Part shown: one piece after another, positions 24,199 to 33,158 of the stretch
How the letters are laid out: each line of letters opens with the position of its first letter
Position numbering within the stretch: the stretch's first letter is position 1
Source of the DNA: Amycolatopsis sp. NBC_00345
Lineage (GTDB): Bacteria > Actinomycetota > Actinomycetes > Mycobacteriales > Pseudonocardiaceae
Direction of reading: 5' to 3'
Assembly (NCBI RefSeq): GCF_036116635.1
Contig: NZ_CP107995.1
Span: forward strand, 4,340,001-4,404,000
Length of the DNA: 64,000 nucleotides
The notes under the pieces: generated by a model
Told to the model about the DNA's origin: nothing
The model's input: the letters and a program-made list of their open reading frames with translations, nothing else
The model's database searches: none
Translations under genes and position numbers: made by a program

Positions 24199-25278
24199 AT
24201 GCGTGCTCGTACTGCCCGGTTCGTGGGCATCACCGCCGTCGCCGCAGGCGCCTGCCTCCTCCTCCCGGGCACCGCCGGCGCCGTGCCCGGCCCGAACGGC
24301 CTCCCCGAGGTCCTCGCGGCCGCCGGCTCCGACACGATCGCCGACGTCACCAACGCGATCTTCACCGCCGCGAACACCGACGCCACCAACGTCGACCCCG
24401 ACAAGTACGTGAGCATCCCGCCGGTGCTCGCGAGCGGCGCCTCCTTCACCGTGCCCAGCGACTCGTTCGACGCCGGCACGACCTACAACGCCGCCAACCC
24501 GCCGGCCAACGGCTCCGGCGCGGGCAAGACCGCGCTGGCCAACGCCGCCGCGGCCGGCAGCGCCTCGATCGACATCGCCCGCTCGTCGGCCGGCCGCGCC
24601 GGCACCGACCCGGCCACCTTCGAGTTCTACGGCTTCGCGAAGGACGGCGTCTCCTGGTCCGCCTCGTCGACCGGCGCGGGCGCCGGCGTCACCCTCACCC
24701 TGGCGCAGCTGCGCGGCATCTACAGCGGCACCATCACCAACTGGAACCAGGTCGGCGGCGCCAACGCGGCGATCACCGTCTACCTGCCGCAGGCCGGTTC
24801 CGGCACGCTGGCGTTCTTCACCGGCACCGTGCTCGGCTTCGACCCGACCACCAAGCCGGTGACGGTCAAGCGGTTCCAGGAGAACGAGGGCAACACCATC
24901 GCGGCCGCCGACCAGGCGTCCGCGATCGCGCCGTACTCGGTGGCCCAGTGGGTCGCGCAGGGCAACAGTGTCGTCACCGACAAGCGCGCCGGGTTCTTCG
25001 CGGGCACGCTGACCGGTGCCGGTTCCGACGCCGCCCCCGTTTCGGGCAGCGCCGGCACCTACGCCCCGGCGTTCACCGACGGCTTCCTCGGCGCCCGGAC
25101 CGTGTACTACGTGCTCGACACCCGCTCGCCCTCGTACCAGGCCGCGCTGAACGCGGTCGGGTTCGACAGCACCGGCCCGAGCAAGCTGTGCGCCGGCTCC
25201 CTGGCCACCACGCTGACGAAGTACGGCTTCAAGCCGCTGGCCGCCGACGCGAACGGCGTCACCTGCACCCTGTCCTGA
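24199..25278 (+). CDS. exported PstS-like substrate-binding protein
   Basis: A 359-residue secreted protein. A signal peptide runs to about residue 28 (LLLPGTAGA, then VPG), with no lipobox. The mature part is a periplasmic-binding-protein fold of the PstS type: LAAAGSDTIADV opens the domain, SIDIARSS and LTLAQLRGIYSGTITNWNQVGG match the PstS sequence around the phosphate-binding loop, and ITVYLPQAGSGT matches the second ligand loop. Two C-terminal cysteines may form a disulfide. It precedes the pst locus and probably binds phosphate or a related ligand, but there is no cognate permease in its own operon. Confidence 0.78.
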   Translation: MRARTARFVGITAVAAGACLLLPGTAGAVPGPNGLPEVLAAAGSDTIADVTNAIFTAANTDATNVDPDKYVSIPPVLASGASFTVPSDSFDAGTTYNAANPPANGSGAGKTALANAAAAGSASIDIARSSAGRAGTDPATFEFYGFAKDGVSWSASSTGAGAGVTLTLAQLRGIYSGTITNWNQVGGANAAITVYLPQAGSGTLAFFTGTVLGFDPTTKPVTVKRFQENEGNTIAAADQASAIAPYSVAQWVAQGNSVVTDKRAGFFAGTLTGAGSDAAPVSGSAGTYAPAFTDGFLGARTVYYVLDTRSPSYQAALNAVGFDSTGPSKLCAGSLATTLTKYGFKPLAADANGVTCTLS

Positions 25279-25292
25279 CCCGCACCACGAAC

Positions 25293-25332
25293 GGAACCGG
25301 CCCGGACGGGGTTTCCCGTCCGGGCCGGTTCC
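25293..25332. terminator. 18-bp bidirectional terminator hairpin
   Basis: GGAACCGGCCCGGACGGG and its exact complement are separated by a GTTT loop in the 72-base gap between two convergent genes. A very stable stem without a T tract is typical of high-GC actinobacteria and would stop transcription from both sides. Confidence 0.75.
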
Positions 25333-25350
25333 CGTTGTGCCGCTGGTGGT

Positions 25351-26235
25351 TCAGGCCCAGGCGGGCAGCAGCCGCCACACCGCGGCGGCGGCGAGCACGG
25401 CCAGCGCCAGCAGCGCCGGGGTGGTGATCACGTAGGTCGAGACCGGGCGCCAGCGCCGGTACAGCAGGGTCGCGCCCGCGGCCGCCGCGGCGAACCCGCC
25501 GAAGGACAGGACCAGCTGGGCCCACGCGCCGCTGTCGCCGGTCCGCCCGTCCTGCGCGTCCGCCCGGCCGTTCTGGGGCGTGGGGCGGAACGGCTTGCCC
25601 GCCAGCACCGCGGTGACCACCGTCGCCCGCGACGCCGAGCCCGGCCACCAGCTCGCCGAGGTGACCAGGGTGAGCCGGTCGTCCTGGGTGCGGCCGTAGT
25701 CCCGGTCCTCGTCCAGGTCCCGGGTCGCGGCGCCGGTCACGGTGTAGACCGACCGGCCCTGCGTCGTCGCCACCACGAGCTGGTCGCCCCGGGCCAGCTC
25801 GCCCAGCCGGGCGAACGGGGCCCCGTAACCGGAGTAACGCCCGGCCACCGCGGAGTTCCCGGGCTGGCCCGGCCCCGACGTGCCGGGAATGTGGCCCGGG
25901 CCGGACGTCGTCTCGCCGGGCGAAGCGCCTTCGAGCACGACCTGCTGGACGCGCAGCTTCGGGATCTCCAGCACCGCCACCGGCGCGCCGAACTCCGGCG
26001 GCTTCGTCACCGGCGCGGCGCCGAGCAGGGTCCGGGTCGCGCCCTGCGCCTCCGCCATCCCGGCCTTGATGGTGGCCAGCGCGGCACGCTGGTCGTTGTT
26101 CGCCAGCATCGGCCCGAGCGCGTAGGCGACCAGGCCGACGCACACCGCCGTGGTGACCAGCCAGCCGGCCACGGTCACCACTGTCCACTTGGGATCGAAC
26201 CGCACCGCGGGACGCGGGGCCTCCGTGGTCGTCAT
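25351..26235 (-). CDS. degenerate sortase-fold membrane protein
   Basis: A 294-residue protein with an N-terminal membrane helix, a class D/E-like sortase barrel and two C-terminal helices. The fold is clear from VAVLEIPKLRVQQVVLEG, GPGHIPGTSGPGQPGNS, YGAPFARLGELARGDQLVV and DRLTLVTSASWWPGSASR. The catalytic residues are not: where sortases have AGH it has AGR (AGRYSGYGAPF), and where they have TLxTC it has TLVTS. Only the Arg position is kept. It therefore should not transpeptidate and may instead be a binding or scaffold domain. Its ATG overlaps the TGA of the large upstream gene by four bases, so the two are translationally coupled. Confidence 0.8.
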   Translation of the reverse strand: MTTTEAPRPAVRFDPKWTVVTVAGWLVTTAVCVGLVAYALGPMLANNDQRAALATIKAGMAEAQGATRTLLGAAPVTKPPEFGAPVAVLEIPKLRVQQVVLEGASPGETTSGPGHIPGTSGPGQPGNSAVAGRYSGYGAPFARLGELARGDQLVVATTQGRSVYTVTGAATRDLDEDRDYGRTQDDRLTLVTSASWWPGSASRATVVTAVLAGKPFRPTPQNGRADAQDGRTGDSGAWAQLVLSFGGFAAAAAGATLLYRRWRPVSTYVITTPALLALAVLAAAAVWRLLPAWA

Positions 26236-28535
26236 GCCCGGCCCCGCAGCGCCGGAATCCGCAGTACCGAAACCCAGAGTGCCGCGACCCGGCGGGCGAG
26301 CCGGTTCACCCAGGGCGGCAACGGTTTGCCCGCGGTCAGGTACCCGGTCGCGGACGGCAGCAGCACCAGCGCCACGAGGGCCAGCAGCGGGATCAGCGCC
26401 GCCAGCGCGCCCGCGCCCGGGAACAGCGGGATCCGGACCCCGTCGGCGAGGTTCCGCGCCGCCTGGACGCTGGCCTGGGTGGGCGCCTGCATCGCCAGCG
26501 CCGCGGCCTCCGGGCCCGGGCCCGCGACCGGTGTGCCCGGCCCGGTGCCGCCGAAGCCCCCGGTCACCGGGCCACCCCCGCCGGTGTCACCTGGCCCGCC
26601 CGGTCCGGTGCCGGGGTTCTGCGCCTCCTGCTGTTCGTGGCAGGCCGCCGAGGCGGTGCCCGTGCCGACCTTCGCCACGGCGTCCTGCGCGGCGGACAGC
26701 AGGTCGGGCGTCAACGGAACCAGACCGGGGCCCATGCTGTTCTGGCCGCCGTTGGTGGCGGCCTTCAGGAAGGTGGCGAGCTGGTCCTGCTTCGCCTTCT
26801 CGGGCGCGCAAGCCGCGTCGACGAGCGGGTTGACCGGAGCGGTCACGGATTCCACGAACGTGAGCGGGTAGCCAGCGCCGCCGGTGAGGTGCAGTGAGCC
26901 GTCCTCGGCCGGCTGGGCGTGCGCGGCCGCGGCCTGCAGCGTCGCCGGGGTGGGCGCGACGTAGCCGCCCTTGCCGTCGGGCAGCGCGGCCGGGGTCCAG
27001 CCGTACTCGGTCGCGGTGGCCAGGTCGGTGACGACCCAGTTCAGGCAGCCGTTCACGCACTCCTGCCCGGTGCCGAGAGTGGCGCTGCTGACCTGTTTGC
27101 GGACGTTGATCCGGCCGGTCTTGGCGTCGACGTTGTGCACACCGTCGTCGCCGAGGTTGAGCGTGTTGAGGTCGCCGACCACGCCGACCGGCTTGCCGTT
27201 GCCGGCCAGCGGTTTTCCCTGGGCGTCGCGGAAACTGCCGTACGTCCAGGCGGGCAGCCCGGCCAGCCGTCCGCTCAGCGTCAGCGGGACACTGCCCGGC
27301 CCGGCCTCGCCGGTGACGCCGTAGAACGTGTTGTCGAAGTGCCCGGCGCGGGAATCCGGCGCCTGCACGGGGCTGGTGGGGCCGCTGATCACAGCGAGTG
27401 CGGGGTTCCGGGCCACGAGCGCGGAGCCGTCGGCGAAGACCCCGCCGCGGCCGGTGCTGTCCGGCAGCTCGCCGCCCTTGCTCAGCAGGTTCGCCACGTC
27501 GTCCCAGCTGAACGCCGGGCCCCCGGACAGCCGCGACAGCAGTGCCGCGCCGGTGTCCGAGCGGTCGGTCGGAGTCCAGCCGACGGCGGCGACCACGGTG
27601 GCGTTGAGCGCCACCGGGACGTAGCTGCGGGCCCGGACGGACTGGGCCGCCAGCGTGCCGCCGGAGCCGGTGACCACCACGTCGGAGTCGCCCTTGTCGA
27701 ACGACGTCAGCCCGCTGTCCTCGGTCTCGGCCACGATGTTGGCCGGCTGCACCGCCTTCGTCGGCGCGCACAGCATCTGGTTCCAGGCCACCGCCGTCCG
27801 GCCGAACCGCTCCGGCATGCTCGCGGTCACCGTGCCGGCGCCCACGCCGCCGCAGCCCTGGATCTTCAGTCCCGGGGCGGACGCGGCGAAGGTGATCGAG
27901 CTGTCGTAAACCGTCTGCGGGACGGTGGCGCCGGCCGGTTTGCCGGTGAGCTTCAGCATCATCGTGCAGGGGTGGGTCTCGTCGCAGGCGAACGAGTACT
28001 GCTTCTTCGCGGGGTTCGCCGGCCACGGGATCGTCGCGGACGCCGCCAGGGTGGTGAACTCCGGGTCGAACGCGACGGCCTTCGGTGCGCTCGCGCCCCT
28101 CGGCACGGAGGTGTCGAACACGACGGTCTGGCTCGCCGCGCTGCGGCCCCGGTCCGATCGCGGCGTCTGGAACAACGCGCCCGACAGCTCGTCGTTGAGG
28201 TTGCCGCAGTAGGCGGTGACCCGGTTCGCGAACGACGGGTCCGGCACCCACACGAGTTTCTTCGTCACGGGGTCCAGCTGCGACTTCAGCAGCGAGTCAC
28301 GCAGCTGGGCCGGGCAGACGACGAAGTTCGCCGTGGCGTTGGCGGGCAGGCCCGCGACCGTGATGCGCAGGGGGTCGCCGTCCTGCGCGTGCGCGAGGTC
28401 GCCGCCGGTGGTCTGGACCGTGTAGGTGAGGGGTGGCGCACTGGTCTGCGCGGATGCGGACGGCACCGCCGCGAGCCCCAGCACGGCCAGCAGGCCACTG
28501 GCGAACACGAGGACTACCCGTCTCAAGCCATTCAT
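26232..28535 (-). CDS. large exported, C-terminally anchored protein of the pst locus
   Basis: A 767-residue protein starting at ATG 28535 behind GAGGAGG. A signal peptide ends at SASAQ. The first 230 residues look like beta-rich wall-protein domains with paired cysteines. The middle has PBP-like features: KGDSDVVVTGSG then YVPVALNATVVAAVGW, and AFSWDDVANLLSKGG. A Pro/Gly-rich linker precedes a membrane helix (LAALIPLLALVALVLLP) and a basic tail. I do not recognise a named family; a surface-exposed phosphate-binding or scavenging protein is inferred from the PBP-like middle and from the divergent pst operon. It is translationally coupled to the sortase-like gene. Confidence 0.65.
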   Translation of the reverse strand: MNGLRRVVLVFASGLLAVLGLAAVPSASAQTSAPPLTYTVQTTGGDLAHAQDGDPLRITVAGLPANATANFVVCPAQLRDSLLKSQLDPVTKKLVWVPDPSFANRVTAYCGNLNDELSGALFQTPRSDRGRSAASQTVVFDTSVPRGASAPKAVAFDPEFTTLAASATIPWPANPAKKQYSFACDETHPCTMMLKLTGKPAGATVPQTVYDSSITFAASAPGLKIQGCGGVGAGTVTASMPERFGRTAVAWNQMLCAPTKAVQPANIVAETEDSGLTSFDKGDSDVVVTGSGGTLAAQSVRARSYVPVALNATVVAAVGWTPTDRSDTGAALLSRLSGGPAFSWDDVANLLSKGGELPDSTGRGGVFADGSALVARNPALAVISGPTSPVQAPDSRAGHFDNTFYGVTGEAGPGSVPLTLSGRLAGLPAWTYGSFRDAQGKPLAGNGKPVGVVGDLNTLNLGDDGVHNVDAKTGRINVRKQVSSATLGTGQECVNGCLNWVVTDLATATEYGWTPAALPDGKGGYVAPTPATLQAAAAHAQPAEDGSLHLTGGAGYPLTFVESVTAPVNPLVDAACAPEKAKQDQLATFLKAATNGGQNSMGPGLVPLTPDLLSAAQDAVAKVGTGTASAACHEQQEAQNPGTGPGGPGDTGGGGPVTGGFGGTGPGTPVAGPGPEAAALAMQAPTQASVQAARNLADGVRIPLFPGAGALAALIPLLALVALVLLPSATGYLTAGKPLPPWVNRLARRVAALWVSVLRIPALRGRA

Positions 28536-28594
28536 GGTGCCAACCTCCTCAAGCCGGGTGCGCCCCGTCAACAAAGGCGGGGGCACGCGCGAAG

Positions 28595-28669
28595 CGGTTC
28601 ACGAACACGCCGTCGGGCCTTCGCTGCTCGTCCAACTTCGCCGGGCCAGTGCTCGGAATACTCGCTGCC
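28595..28669 (+). promoter_or_regulatory. divergent pst promoter region with PHO-box-like unit
   Basis: GTTCACGAACA at 28597-28607 resembles one 11-base direct-repeat unit of the Streptomyces PhoP box. A weak -10 box AATACT (28657-28662) ends seven bases before GTG 28670, and no ribosome site is present, so the pstC message may be leaderless. Only one clear repeat unit is seen, so control by PhoP is tentative. Confidence 0.35.
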
Positions 28670-29650
28670 GTGACAGTCACGACCCCCGCTCCGGGCGCCC
28701 CGCCTCCGGAGCCGCTCGCGATCGCCGACGTGCCGTCGCGGGCCGACCGCGTGTTCCGCCGCCTGACGACCGGCGCCGGCCTGTCGGTCCTCGGCCTGCT
28801 GGTCGTGATCGGCTTCTTCCTCGTCTACCGCTCGGTTCCCGCCTTCCGGATCAGCGGGTTCGGGTTCTTCTCCACCGTGCAGTTCGACGCGGCGTCCGGG
28901 CAGCTGGGCGTGCTGGGCCTGCTCTACGGCACGATCGTGGTCGCCCTGATCGCGGTCGTGTTCGCGGTGCCGCTGTCGATCCTCGCCGCGCTGTTCATCA
29001 GCGACTACGCGAGCGGCCGGGTGCGCGGGTTCCTCACCGGGCTGGTGGACCTGCTCGCCGCGATCCCCAGCCTGCTCTACGGGTTGTGGGGCTTCAGCTT
29101 CCTGCGGCCGTACATCACGCCGCTTTCGGAGTGGCTGACGTCGAACCTGGGCTGGTTCCCGCTGTTCTCGACGAAACCGGGCGCGATCCTGTTCAACTCC
29201 ATGTTCGTCGCCGGGCTGGTCGTTTCGCTGATGGTCATCCCGATCACCACCTCGGTGATCCGCGAGGTGTTCACCCAGACGCCGGCCGGGGAAAAAGAAG
29301 CGGCCCTCGCACTGGGCAGCACCCGCTGGGGCATGGTCCGCACGGTCGTGCTGCCGTTCGGCCGCGGCGGGATCGTCGGCGGCTCGATGCTCGGCCTCGG
29401 CCGGGCGCTCGGCGAGACCATCGCGGTCTCCCTGCTGCTGCCGCAGGTCCCGCAGGTGACCACGCACCTGCTCGAGTTCGGCGGCGCCACGATCTCCGGG
29501 TTCATCGCCAACAACGCGGGCATGTCCGGGCTCGGGCTCAACGGGCTGATGGCGGCCGGGCTGGTCCTGTTCGTGTTCACGCTGGCGACCAACTTCACCG
29601 CCTCGGTGATCATCTCCCGCAGCCGCTCCGGGGTCGGGGTGGACGCCTGA
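28670..29650 (+). CDS. pstC: phosphate ABC transporter permease PstC
   Basis: A 326-residue inner-membrane permease of the high-affinity phosphate importer. After a cytoplasmic N-terminus it has six hydrophobic helices. The loop that contacts the ATPase, EKEAALALGSTRWGMVRTVVLP, is typical of PstC, as are FSFLRPYITPLSEWL and ALGETIAVSLL. GTG 28670 begins the gene (VTVTTPAPG) and no Shine-Dalgarno is visible. Its stop overlaps the pstA start by one base (TGATG). Confidence 0.92.
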   Translation: MTVTTPAPGAPPPEPLAIADVPSRADRVFRRLTTGAGLSVLGLLVVIGFFLVYRSVPAFRISGFGFFSTVQFDAASGQLGVLGLLYGTIVVALIAVVFAVPLSILAALFISDYASGRVRGFLTGLVDLLAAIPSLLYGLWGFSFLRPYITPLSEWLTSNLGWFPLFSTKPGAILFNSMFVAGLVVSLMVIPITTSVIREVFTQTPAGEKEAALALGSTRWGMVRTVVLPFGRGGIVGGSMLGLGRALGETIAVSLLLPQVPQVTTHLLEFGGATISGFIANNAGMSGLGLNGLMAAGLVLFVFTLATNFTASVIISRSRSGVGVDA

Positions 29651-30777
29651 TGACCACCACCGTCAAGGACACTGTGGACACTGACGGGGACCCGGTCGCC
29701 GCGCCCGTGGTCCCGGTCCGGCGCCGCACTTCGGCCACCACCCCGCAGGACCGGCTGGTCGCGCTGGGCTGCGCGGTGTCGGCGACCCTGCTCACCTGGT
29801 TCGTGCTGCACGAGCTGCTCACCTCGCCGGGCCGGCTCGCCGACCTCGTCGTCGCCTACCTGCTGTACCTGGCCATGCTGTACCTGGTCACCCGCGACCG
29901 GCTCGGCCACCTCGCCGCGATGGACCGGCTGGTGTCGGCCGTGGTGATCAGCGGGGCCGCCGGCCTGCTGGTGCCGTTGCTGTTCCTGCTCGGGTACATC
30001 GTGGCGAAGGGCCTGCCGAGCCTGCGCCTGGCGTTCTTCGGCCACGACATGTCGTCGGTCGCGCCGACCGACCCCGCGACGGCGACCGGCGGCCTGCACG
30101 CGATCGTCGGCACGCTGGAGCAGACCGCGCTCGCGCTCGTGTTCGTGGTCCCGCTCGGGGTGCTCACCGCGGTGTTCCTCAACGAGACGCGGTCGCGGTT
30201 CCGCCGCCCGGTGCGGATCTTCGTCGACGCGATGAGCGGCCTGCCCTCGGTGGTGGCCGGCCTGTTCGTCTACGCGGCGCTGATCCTGCCGCCGGTGCAA
30301 GGCGGCTTCTCCGGCTTCATGGCGACACTCGCGTTGACGATGATCATGCTGCCCACCGTCACCCGGACCGTCGACGTGGTGCTGCGCCTGGTGCCGGACG
30401 GCCTGCGCGAAGCCTCGCTGGCGCTGGGCGCGAGCCGCGCGCGCACGGTGTGGTCGGTGGTGCTGCCGACCGCCCGCACCGGCGTGAGCACCGCGATCAT
30501 CCTCGGCATCGCCCGCGTGGTCGGGGAAACGGCGCCGCTGCTGTTCACCTCGTTCGGCTCGCTGTCGATGAACTACAACCCGTTCTCCGACCCGCAGGAG
30601 AGCCTGCCCCGCTTCGTCTACCGCTACATCAAGGAACCCCTCGCCTCGGCACAGGAACGCGGGTACATCGGCGCGCTGGTGCTGATCCTGCTGATCTTCG
30701 CGCTGTTCGCGCTGACCCGGCTGATCGGCCGCCGACGCCGGCCGGGCCGCCGGACGAAACCCAGGAGTGACCGGTGA
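29650..30777 (+). CDS. pstA: phosphate ABC transporter permease PstA
   Basis: A 375-residue partner permease of PstC. It has two extra N-terminal helices (residues about 38-75) before the usual six. The core includes DAMSGLPSVVAGLFVY, the ATPase-contact loop REASLALGASRARTVWSVVLP and GIARVVGETAPLLFT, all characteristic of PstA. It is translationally coupled to pstC upstream and overlaps pstB by four bases (GTGA) downstream, so the three are one unit. Confidence 0.92.
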   Translation: MTTTVKDTVDTDGDPVAAPVVPVRRRTSATTPQDRLVALGCAVSATLLTWFVLHELLTSPGRLADLVVAYLLYLAMLYLVTRDRLGHLAAMDRLVSAVVISGAAGLLVPLLFLLGYIVAKGLPSLRLAFFGHDMSSVAPTDPATATGGLHAIVGTLEQTALALVFVVPLGVLTAVFLNETRSRFRRPVRIFVDAMSGLPSVVAGLFVYAALILPPVQGGFSGFMATLALTMIMLPTVTRTVDVVLRLVPDGLREASLALGASRARTVWSVVLPTARTGVSTAIILGIARVVGETAPLLFTSFGSLSMNYNPFSDPQESLPRFVYRYIKEPLASAQERGYIGALVLILLIFALFALTRLIGRRRRPGRRTKPRSDR

Positions 30778-31601
30778 CCGAAATCCTCGACGCCCCCCAG
30801 CCCGTGCGCGTGGTCGGCGGGCCGCCGCCCGGCGCCGCCGCCCTGGAGTCACGCGGGGTGCACGCCTGGTTCGGCGACCGGCTGGTGCTGGAAGACGTCT
30901 CACTGGCCATGCCCGCGCACGAGGTGACCGCGCTGATCGGCCCGTCGGGCTGCGGCAAGTCGACCTTCCTGCGCATCCTCAACCGGATGCACGAGCTGGT
31001 GCCCTCGGCCAGTCTGGCGGGCGAGGTGCTGCTGGACGGCCAGGACATCTACGCGGACGGCACCCGCGCCCAGCACGCCCGGCTGCGGATCGGCATGGTC
31101 TTCCAGAAGCCCAACCCGTTCCCGGCGATGTCCATTCGCGACAACGTGCTCGCGGGGCTCAAGCTGGCCGGCGTCAAATGCGACGACAAGGACGGCCTGG
31201 TCGAGCAGAGCCTCGAGCGGGCCGGGCTGTGGCGCGAGGTGCGCGACCGCCTGCAGTCCCCCGGCGGCGCGCTGTCCGGCGGCCAGCAGCAGCGGCTGTG
31301 CATCGCGCGATCGCTCGCGGTGCAGCCCAACGTGCTGCTGATGGACGAGCCCTGCTCCGCGCTGGACCCGACCTCCACCCGGCGGATCGAGCAGACGATC
31401 GTGGAGATCTCCGACGAGGTCACCGTCGTGATCGTCACGCACAACATGCAGCAGGCCCAACGGGTTTCGCACCACTGCGCGTTTTTCCTCGCCGGGGAGA
31501 ACGAGCCGGGCCGCATCGTCGAGCACGGGTCCACCGAGCAGATCTTCGGCGAGCCCGAAGACAGCCGCACGCACGACTACGTCAACGGCCGTTTCGGCTG
31601 A
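30774..31601 (+). CDS. pstB: phosphate ABC transporter ATPase PstB
   Basis: A 275-residue ATP-binding subunit that drives phosphate import. Walker A is GPSGCGKST, the signature is LSGGQQQRL, Walker B is VLLMDEPCSALDP and the switch His is in VTHNMQQAQR. PstB-specific features include MVFQKPNPFPAMSIRDNV and the C-terminal DYVNGRFG. It starts with GTG, overlapping the pstA stop, and is followed 15 bases later by pstS. Confidence 0.95.
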   Translation: MTEILDAPQPVRVVGGPPPGAAALESRGVHAWFGDRLVLEDVSLAMPAHEVTALIGPSGCGKSTFLRILNRMHELVPSASLAGEVLLDGQDIYADGTRAQHARLRIGMVFQKPNPFPAMSIRDNVLAGLKLAGVKCDDKDGLVEQSLERAGLWREVRDRLQSPGGALSGGQQQRLCIARSLAVQPNVLLMDEPCSALDPTSTRRIEQTIVEISDEVTVVIVTHNMQQAQRVSHHCAFFLAGENEPGRIVEHGSTEQIFGEPEDSRTHDYVNGRFG

Positions 31602-31616
31602 CCGGGAGTCTTTTTC

Positions 31617-33158
31617 ATGCACCGCAAGAGTCTGGCGGCCCTCGGCTGCGCCGCCCTCGTGCTGGCGGGCCAGCTGGCACTGGCCCCCGCCGCCGAGGCC
31701 TTCACCCAGGTCAACGGATCCGGGTCCACCTACGTCGGGCTCGCCATGAGCGACTGGCAGAACGGCGCCAACTCGCGCGGCATCCCGGTCAACTACAGCG
31801 CGCTGGGCTCGCCCGCGGGCGTCAACCAGTACGGCGACCGCACCGTCGACTTCGCCGGCACCGAAGCCGAAGTCAGCTCGCTGCAGGCCGCGGGCGGCGG
31901 CGGGCTGAGCGCGGACCAGCGCGGGTACCAGTACGTCCCGGACGTCGCGGGCGCGGTCGCGGTGATGTACAACGTCACCGACGCCGCCGGCCGCCGCGTC
32001 GACTCGCTCCACCTGAAGCGGGACACCATCGCGCGGATCTTCGCCCGCGACATCACCCGCTGGAACGACCCGGCGATCACGGCCACCAACGGCGGCTTCG
32101 CGCTGCCGGACCGGCCGATCACGCTGATCGGGCGCAGCGGCCAGTCCGGCACGACCGCGCTGTTCTACGACTTCGTGGCGCACGTCGCGCCCAACGCGTA
32201 CAACGCTTTCATCGGCCGCAACACCGACAAGGGCATCGGCCCGCTGCCGCCGGGCGTCCGCCCGATCCAGCTGCCCACCATGGGCCCGGACGCGGACTTC
32301 TACCGGCTGTTCGCCGACTCCGACCAGATCGCGCAGACCGTCGCCAACGGCAGCGTCCCGTTTTCCATCGGCTACGACGAATTCGGCTACGCCAAGAAGT
32401 ACAACGCGCCCACGGCGTGGGTGGACAACGAGGCGGGCCAGTACACCCTGCCCTACGCCGCGAACATCGCGGCGGCGCTGTCGAAGGCGAACCTGCGCCC
32501 GGACCTGAGCCAGGAACTGTCCGGGGTGTACACCAACCCGAACCCGCTGACGTACCCGATTTCGGCGTACTCCTACCTGATGACCCCGTGCGCCAGCGGC
32601 CGCGACACCTGCAAGGGCGGCTACTCCGAAGCGGCCAAGACGGACACCATGAGCGCCTTCGTCGAGCACATCGCCTGCGACGGCCAGATCAACATGGCCC
32701 GCATCGGGTACTCGCCGCTGCCGCCGAACCTGTCGCAGGAGATGATGAACGCGAACGCCCGCCTCACCGGGCAGCCCGCCAAGCAGCTGAACGCGGGCAA
32801 CTGCGGCAACCCCACGTTCCACGGCGGCCTCGGGGCCGGCGCCACCGCACCGCAGGATCCCTTCGCCGGCATGGGCGGCGTCGACGCCCTCACCCACGGC
32901 GGCACCGGCGGCAGCGCCCGCACCAGCGCGGGCGGGCCGGGCGCCTCGACCGGGCCCCACGCCTCCGCGGGCCCCAGCTCCTCGGCCGCCGAGGCCACTG
33001 ACGCCAACGGCGGCTCGACCGACTGGCGCAACGCCGAGCCCACGTCGTACCAAGGCGGCGGTCTCGGCGGCTTCGGGGCCTGGGCCGCCTTGGTCCTGTT
33101 CGCGGCGATCTGCACGCCGCTGCTCGTGCGCGGCCTCCGCCGCATCAAACGGCGCTGA
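31617..33158 (+). CDS. pstS: phosphate-binding protein PstS with C-terminal anchor
   Basis: A 513-residue exported phosphate receptor for PstCAB. A signal peptide ends near APAAEA, without a lipobox Cys. The PBP domain begins TQVNGSGSTYVGLAMSDW and includes VDFAGTEAEVS, IFARDITRWNDPAI and GRSGQSGTTALF, the phosphate loops. A Gly/Ser/Thr/Ala-rich linker of about 70 residues follows, then a membrane helix (WAALVLFAAICTPLL) and a basic RRIKRR tail, so the protein is tethered by its C-terminus rather than as the usual lipoprotein. GGGAG precedes the ATG. It is the last gene of the operon, against the common order of pstS first. Confidence 0.9.
   Translation: MHRKSLAALGCAALVLAGQLALAPAAEAFTQVNGSGSTYVGLAMSDWQNGANSRGIPVNYSALGSPAGVNQYGDRTVDFAGTEAEVSSLQAAGGGGLSADQRGYQYVPDVAGAVAVMYNVTDAAGRRVDSLHLKRDTIARIFARDITRWNDPAITATNGGFALPDRPITLIGRSGQSGTTALFYDFVAHVAPNAYNAFIGRNTDKGIGPLPPGVRPIQLPTMGPDADFYRLFADSDQIAQTVANGSVPFSIGYDEFGYAKKYNAPTAWVDNEAGQYTLPYAANIAAALSKANLRPDLSQELSGVYTNPNPLTYPISAYSYLMTPCASGRDTCKGGYSEAAKTDTMSAFVEHIACDGQINMARIGYSPLPPNLSQEMMNANARLTGQPAKQLNAGNCGNPTFHGGLGAGATAPQDPFAGMGGVDALTHGGTGGSARTSAGGPGASTGPHASAGPSSSAAEATDANGGSTDWRNAEPTSYQGGGLGGFGAWAALVLFAAICTPLLVRGLRRIKRR

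Noticed and set aside
25351..26235. Active class E sortase
   Set aside because: Both catalytic Cys and His positions are substituted (TLVTS, AGR), so activity cannot be claimed.
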